Shown one piece after another: positions 58,160-64,000 of a stretch of 64,000 bases of DNA (position 1 is its first letter; every line of letters starts with the position of its first letter). The notes beneath the pieces are model-generated. The model searched no databases. It saw only the letters and a program-made list of their open reading frames with translations, and had not been told where the DNA came from. A program made the position numbers and the translations under genes. The DNA comes from Cinnamomum chago. Taxonomy: Eukaryota; Streptophyta; Magnoliopsida; Laurales; Lauraceae. The stretch is taken from positions 70,525,422-70,589,421 of the forward strand of contig CP142456.1 of the NCBI GenBank assembly GCA_038049695.1, given 5' to 3'.

Positions 58160-60580
58160 GACAGTGATTTTTGTTTGATGGTGGCAGACCTAAACAAGTA
58201 GTTGGGTTGGGAGGCAAATCCAAAATTCTCAAGTGGGTTTGGGGGCATACTTATAATTTCTTTTATTTGTGTTTTGGAAGTAAACCCAGAGTTTTCAAGT
58301 GCTTGCCTCCAAATCCATATATGTAGGTTTGCCCTTGCCTCGACAGCTGGGTGACAACCAAGGGTTGCCAACCAACTAAGCAACCCCTTGTTCTCCTTAA
58401 TACCGTGAAATTAAATAATCTTTTCTTGTATCTTTCATAGTAGTTTTATTTAATAGAATCATTTTTTCGCAAAAAAAAAAAAAAAAAAAAGGTTATATAT
58501 ATGCAGGTGCTCGTGTGTTCCACTGCCCTTTAGTTAATCAGTAGTTATGGTGTGGATGGACATGGTTTATGTAATAGGGAGGACCATGGGTGACCTCTCT
58601 CGACCTGCTTGTATCATAGGCGGATTGTATAGAATTTTTTTTTTTTAATTTCTGATCTGGCATAGTGTATGAATTTATAGAACTCAGCCTGAGTCGAGTT
58701 TTGGGTAGGTTCAGGTCTTGATCAACACGTCCCTTTCCGTTTATTACTTGTCTATATATATTTCCGAGTGAGATGTAACACAGGTCCTACGTAGAATAAT
58801 TGAGAGAAGACTCGAAAAAACAATTGCCGGTGAAGAATCATGGGTTCACAACCCTCTATATTTTAATACAACATAACTATTTTGTTATACTTTTGAAAAA
58901 AAAAAAAAAACTCTTCTTGTATCAGACTCGATCCGACCTGTAACCATTGGGGCAGGTTTGGTCAGCAAATCATAAACCCTAATAACTGGGCAGTCGAAAA
59001 CAAGGCACAACAAGTGATGAGTAGTTGGCAGGTTCTAGTTTAGTTCAGCCGAGGGGCAAACCCAAGCGTTAGCACGCGGGTATGATCTGAGAAACTCCTA
59101 AGATTCAATTTTATTATTTAACTTCTTCACTTGATCATATACCCTACCACCCAAAAGAAGATCTTGATTTCACCATTGGTTCAACCTAAAGCAATTCAGA
59201 CCTTTTGAAATTCTCCTAACATGTCAAAACTTAGGCCCCGTTCCTTTACTAAAATTTCTGATAAGAATTTAGGCTGTATGAGAATTCAGAATTCCTTACA
59301 GGAATTCTATATTTTATTACTAGGATTCATGGGCATTTGAAGTTCCAGGTATTTGAAATCCCAAAAATCTCAGCATTTGAAAAATCACTTTAACAAGGAG
59401 GATTTGAAAATCTCACTTGTGCAAAAGTGGTTCCTCTTCGATTTCTAATAGAGGTTCCTCTTTGCAACTTGGAGGTGTCCGCTTTGAATTCTGGTAGAAG
59501 CTCCAGGGGACGACTTGGTGGTGTCTAGGCTTTCGGGTAGTAGAGGCTTTTGGTGCAAAGAAGTGGTGTCCATTCTAAAACATTAAGTGGTGGTCGAGGG
59601 TTTGGAAGCTACCATAGCCCCACAAAGTGCGGCTGTGATGGTGGATTTCCCTTGTTAGTGATCAACCCACAGTGAAGGCTTAACTTGAGAAGGAAAAAAA
59701 AAAAAAACCAGAAGAAGAAAGGTTCCATATCCATTGTTTTAGAATCTATTTCTAACTTGTCAGGACTTGCCTGAGTTGTGTATCTCTAGAAGCCAATGGT
59801 TGGATTCTAGCTGAGTCTAGTTAGGCTTGCCTCAATCATTAGTATTGCAAAAGAAAGGCCTGATGAAAGTGCCGGACAGTGGTGACTTTAGTAATTATAA
59901 GATTAGAGAGATTCTTTAGTTGTAAGCTGGCCCTTTTATATTATCCTAAGTAATAGTTTACATGATATGCCAGCTGCTCCCTACTGAATTGAATTGAATA
60001 CTAAAATCAAACAGTTAAGTGTTTGTTCTATGAGCACACCTGCATTTGGTCTTTCACTATTTCTTTTTCTATGAAACACATTTTGTTTGTCTTGGCTAGA
60101 GGTTTTCTTCTCATTTTTTTGAGCTTCTGTTTCTTAGATTCTAGTAGTTGGGTGTGGGCCTGGAATTGAATATTTTCTAAATCTCTGTCCTAGGAAAGAA
60201 GGTCATCATGGGTCCTTTGACAGATAGCCTTCTTTTCACTAACTTTGCCTCCTCCATCTCTCAACTTTTGAGCTAACCCATTTGATTGGAGAATCTATGT
60301 GAGGGGAGACATGTGGCTTGATGCACAAATTCATAAAAGACCACTAAGCTAGATGTATTTCTCCAGTCACCTTCACAACCTCTAGGCTTCTCCTAAAATT
60401 TGTAAAAAAAAGAAACTGCAATATTATTCATTCTTTTTTGACTCTGTGGGCTGCACCTGGGAAGTTTGGGAGATGCCCACAAAGGGTTGTCCCTTTCCCT
60501 CTCTTCCTATAGTAATTTCCTAAGACAAATTTATTTGTGATTTATAAATCTTTATTTTTATTGGGATATTTTTAATTATA
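58160..60580. other. Intergenic, no gene recognised
   Basis: A Tourist-like end (TTAGGCCCCGTTCCTTTAC) is seen at 59231, but its partner was not found. The rest is AT-rich with homopolymer A runs. Confidence 0.35.
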
Positions 60581-60589
60581 TATGAATTG

Positions 60590-61212
60590 AGAGATAGTGG
60601 CCCGTAAATGAAAAAGTTGAGAGAAGACAAGAGCTTCTAGAATATAAGGGCTTTAAAATAAGTCGCATAAAGAAGGAATACATAAATTATGACTTCATTG
60701 AGGATGTGTAAAGAACTCTTGTGAGAATTTGAAGATCAAGACACAAAAAGGAGATACCTTTCTTACCTTGACTAAATAATTTATCACAATGAAGAGAGAG
60801 GAGAATCTCAAACATAAAATAAGGGCCAGATGGTTAAAGTACAAACCTTCTTTTAGATTGTTTCGTGATATATGCCATAAAGATTGAAAGAAAAAATCTT
60901 ATAAGATAATGATTAAAACATCTAATGACCTATGGAACATATGGATGTTCAATAAAGAGACAACACGTGTAAGAAATGAGTGTAGCAAGGATAAAAACAT
61001 TAAGATAGATTTTTGGTAAGACTAGGAAAGTTAAAATTAGAAATGAGTAAAATTGGGTGCATTTAGGTTAGCATTAATTATTGATAAATTAATATAGACT
61101 CTCGGTTGAGATGTTTGAACATGTGAAACTCAAGCCAACAATGTTGAAGAAATGTTTTTCAATGTAGGTTGATGGCTCCTCAAGAAAGGATGAGCAGGCT
61201 AAAAAGGATATG
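60590..61212 (+). mobile_element. Decayed LINE (RTE-like) remnant, split by a hAT element
   Basis: Broken frames resemble the RT C-terminal region: KLREDKSF-like sequence, then GFKISRIKKEYINYDF (about 60648-60695), equivalent to the family's ESKGFRISRTKTEYM block. More LINE-like sequence follows to 61212 and probably resumes after 62200. Multiple stops and frameshifts. Confidence 0.5.
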
Positions 61213-61220
61213 GATGAAAG

Positions 61221-62191
61221 TACGGATGTCAAATGGGGCTGGCCCGGCCAGACAGTCAACGGCCCACGGCAGGGCACGACCCGGTCAACAGCACGGCTCG
61301 TGCTAGGTTGAGAGATGTGGCACGACTAGCCCGTTTCGGCATGGCAAGCAATAGGCCTACCTGTCCACAACGGTCTGCCCGCCAAGCACAATCCGCCTAG
61401 CTTGCACGCACTTCCTCTTTTCTAATCTAAATTTTCAGAATTCAGTTGAGTAATATACCAATAGACATCCTAGAAACCAGATATTTAATGGGCTCAGCCA
61501 AAAACACCTTCTTTATGAGGAAAAATCATTTGTGGTCCTTATGCTTCAAATAATTGCAAACAGGATGATTGATGACGTCTTTACTTTATTGTGGGGTGAA
61601 TAATATTTTGCTTAAAGCAGAATAAAGTTTAATTTAACAAGCTTTTGTAAATGAAAAAAAAAAAAACATGTGATATGACCAATACTTTCATCTGTTGACA
61701 TGTGACATGAACCGTTCATCTCTTGCTCGTTGGGCCTAACATCGCGATGTCTGCATATGAATACTCTATCTTGAATACTTACCCAATTTTCAAAGGGCAC
61801 AAAACTGATAAGCTCACCAATTCAGGGCCTATGCATCTATGTCAATGGCCCTACCTTATGAGATCATATTTACCCATGTTACTCCTAGCCTCCCAGGGTA
61901 TCTAGCGCCATTGATGACCTAGAAATGAGTTGTAACACACCCAGATTTTAGACGCCTAGATTTTAGACAGGTTGGCCTTTGCTTATTTAGAAATTCAATT
62001 CTAACACTAGAATATAGCATGTCCAATTCAAGGGCCTTTGCCTACACAGCCTTTGACATAGATATGCATGAAAACAAATTTAATCAGAAAAAAAAAATTT
62101 AACGAGGCACGCCGAGCACAACCAGCACGGCATGGCCAGTTGGGGGTTGTGCTAGGGTAAATCCTTGGTGGGACGGGCAGGGTCATCCCTA
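61221..62191. mobile_element. Non-autonomous hAT transposon
   Basis: The 971-bp element starts TACGGATGTCAAATGGGGC and ends in the complement of TAGGGATGACCCTGCCC. Perfect 8-bp GATGAAAG duplications flank it (61213-61220 and 62192-62199). Subterminal GC-rich repeats (GGCACGAC, CAGCACGGC) lie at both ends (61240-61400 and 62105-62180), as in hAT elements. No transposase is encoded. Confidence 0.85.
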
Positions 62192-62464
62192 GATGAAAGT
62201 AGTCAGCCAAACTTGAAAAAATGCAACCTATTTTAGGAGTTGGGCTTAGATAAGGGTGGAAGTCCGGAATATCAAAAAGGAATTAATATAGCTTACGAGA
62301 ACGTAGTTTGGACAAGGCTTCAATGACGATGATGGCAAATTGTAAAGGGAGAATATTATTTTCCTCTTGTATTGACATAGAGATTATACAAGACTCCATG
62401 TTCAATCACTTTAGAGACTGAATCACTTTAGAGACTGAAAAGTATTTGCATGAGGGAACTGTCC

Positions 62465-62655
62465 AAGATATGAAGCTCAAGTGATCAATCTGTCCAGGGG
62501 TTGTTTAATTGGTTGACAATCTTGATTGTCATCTGGCTATCCAAGAATCAACCCCTAGGTATGCCACTCTTCCTATATTGTGGGCTTCCTCTTTCCACTT
62601 ATGTGGGCTCTCTTAGGTTCCAGACTTCTAGGGTATGGTGAAAAAAATAAATAAA
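62465..62655 (+). mobile_element. SINE of the 37318 family
   Basis: Starts with GGTTGTTTAATTGGTTGACA (A-box-like). It has CAAGAATCAACCCCTAGG (B-box region) and a body GGGCTTCCTCTTTCCACTTA matching 37640-37700. It ends in an A-rich tail (62640-62655). Confidence 0.65.
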
Positions 62656-62953
62656 AGTCATACACATCTAGGAAGCTCATTTTATAAAGATTAGAACCAT
62701 TCTAAAGATGTATTTGCCTAAACAGATCCATGTTTCACTTTGATCATCATCATTGGATTGTAAGTGATTGAATTCAAGTGCATGACTGTCTATTGGAAAA
62801 TTAAAATCTGTCATGCATACATGGGATGGCTGCTACCACTCGCACATCCAAAGTCACTTAATTCGTAACCCATTGTTTGATAGATTAACAAATTTTGCTC
62901 TGTAACGAGAATAAAATAGTGGTTGTCCAATTTAGTGGCGAATATCACCTTAA

Positions 62954-63000
62954 CTAGCAACACATGCCCGTACTTAGCACGGTCAATAGTTTCCATACAA
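62954..63000 (-). mobile_element. Helitron-like 3' end
   Basis: The minus strand shows an imperfect hairpin GACCGTGCTAAGTACGGGC, then ATGTGTTG and CTAG, matching the terminus at 12756. The element would extend into the AT-rich right edge of the window. Confidence 0.45.
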
Positions 63001-63379
63001 AAAATCTAATTTAGTTTTTTATAATAAAAATAAAAAATTAAATTGGTTTTTTTTTAATGTGTAGACTATTAGAGATCTAAAATACAATATTATTTTATTA
63101 AAAAACTAAAAAAGCTAATTAAATATAGTTACCAATAGGGAGAATGCTACAACCATGCATAATAATCATAAATGCAGTTTCTATTTAATCTTAGATAAAA
63201 ATAGATTTAAAAATGTACTAAATTTCATCATTCTTAAAACAAGATTTTAAATCAAACTTAACAAAAAAAAAAAAAAAACCAAAAAAGTCCACATATTTTC
63301 TACTTTCTATTAACTTTTAGATAGAAAAGAGATAAAAACATGTGCTAAATTATATCATACTTAAAATAAATCCAACATT

Positions 63380-63720
63380 GCTAATTAAAAACCCTATTTC
63401 TAATCACAAAGATCATTAACTCCAAACTTGAAATCCCTAATCAGAGTTACAGAAACTCCTAACCTAAAAATTAAAATATTTCCAATTCCAAAAATCCTTA
63501 ACCCCAAATTGAAATCCCTAATCAAAATATAAAAAAAATCCTATTCCTAATTTTAGAAATTACTAACCCAAAATTTGAAATCCTTGGTCAGAAATATACA
63601 AAAACTCATAATCCCAAAATCAAAATATCTCTAATTCTAAAAATCCCTACCAACTTGAAATCCCTGATAAGAAATCCAGGAATCCCTAACTCCAAATTCG
63701 AGATCCTTATTCAGAAATCT
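63380..63720. repeat. Degenerate tandem repeats
   Basis: About four diverged units of 70-85 bp contain GAAATCCCTAATCAGAAAT and CCAATTCYAAAAATCC. They are possibly internal to the Helitron-like element. Confidence 0.6.
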
Positions 63721-64000
63721 GTTAAATTTTATGGGTTTTAAACAAAAAATTGTATCTCCAAAAAAAATCATAATTCCAATTATAGAAAAGAGCAAAAACT
63801 AAATAATCTGAAAAATCCATATCATACACAATAATAAAATAAATAGTAAAATAGAGGCTTACTGAACTAAGTTAATATATATATATATATTCCAAATACC
63901 TGATGGATTTGGAGGCTCGTTGTTAAGATCATGAGAAATATTCTTTCGAATTTTAGTAAAGAGAATAAAAACTAAAAAAAGTAAAATAACACTATATATA

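Overview
This is plant nuclear DNA from an angiosperm, probably not a grass. The evidence is GT-AG introns, a class B heat stress factor, a Plant Mobile Domain gene, FAR1/MuDR-type transposase and dense transposable elements (TEs) in AT-rich sequence. The species cannot be named. The window holds three host-type protein genes (one of them incomplete), one gene-bearing DNA transposon, and many retrotransposons, MITEs, hAT elements and SINEs. No rRNA, tRNA or CRISPR was seen.

Layout. 1-10.5 kb: a diverged non-coding segment occurs twice (about 70-3959 and 9668-10545). The first copy is split by a Gypsy-type solo LTR (1021-3242, TSD ATTCA) and by two opposed, decayed Copia fragments (3960-7790 minus, about 7791-9440 plus). 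10.7-17.5 kb: SINEs, a hAT element (11420-12312), a Helitron-like end and a 1.16-kb repeat element. 17.6-18.2 kb: the first two exons of a COR27/COR28-like gene on the minus strand, with two evening elements upstream. 18.4-29 kb: MITEs, tandem repeats, a broken R2R3-MYB copy and a hAT element carrying a SINE-like insert. 29.6-31 kb: an intact single-exon TMEM161-family membrane protein gene. 31-42.5 kb: LINE remnant, nested SINEs, three small GC-rich foldback MITEs, a Tourist-like element and a purine/pyrimidine-asymmetric MITE. 42929-49517: a structurally complete 6.6-kb Mutator-like element (MULE). 53.5-55 kb: an HsfB2-type heat stress factor gene with two perfect heat shock elements upstream and four G-boxes just after its stop codon. 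55-64 kb: AT-rich repeats, a LINE remnant split by a hAT element, a SINE and a second Helitron-like end.

The most interesting unit is the MULE. It has 43-bp terminal inverted repeats and an 8-of-9-bp target site duplication. Its two convergent genes are an intact 563-aa Plant Mobile Domain protein on the plus strand and, on the minus strand, a MURA-type transposase fused to a C-terminal OTU cysteine protease, broken only by one TAG codon. Arrays built on the palindromic core TGTTCGG/CCGAACA sit in the first intron of each gene and between the two 3' ends, where they form a 211-bp near-perfect palindrome. This arrangement is not explained by the coding content and looks like a recognition or silencing system internal to the element.
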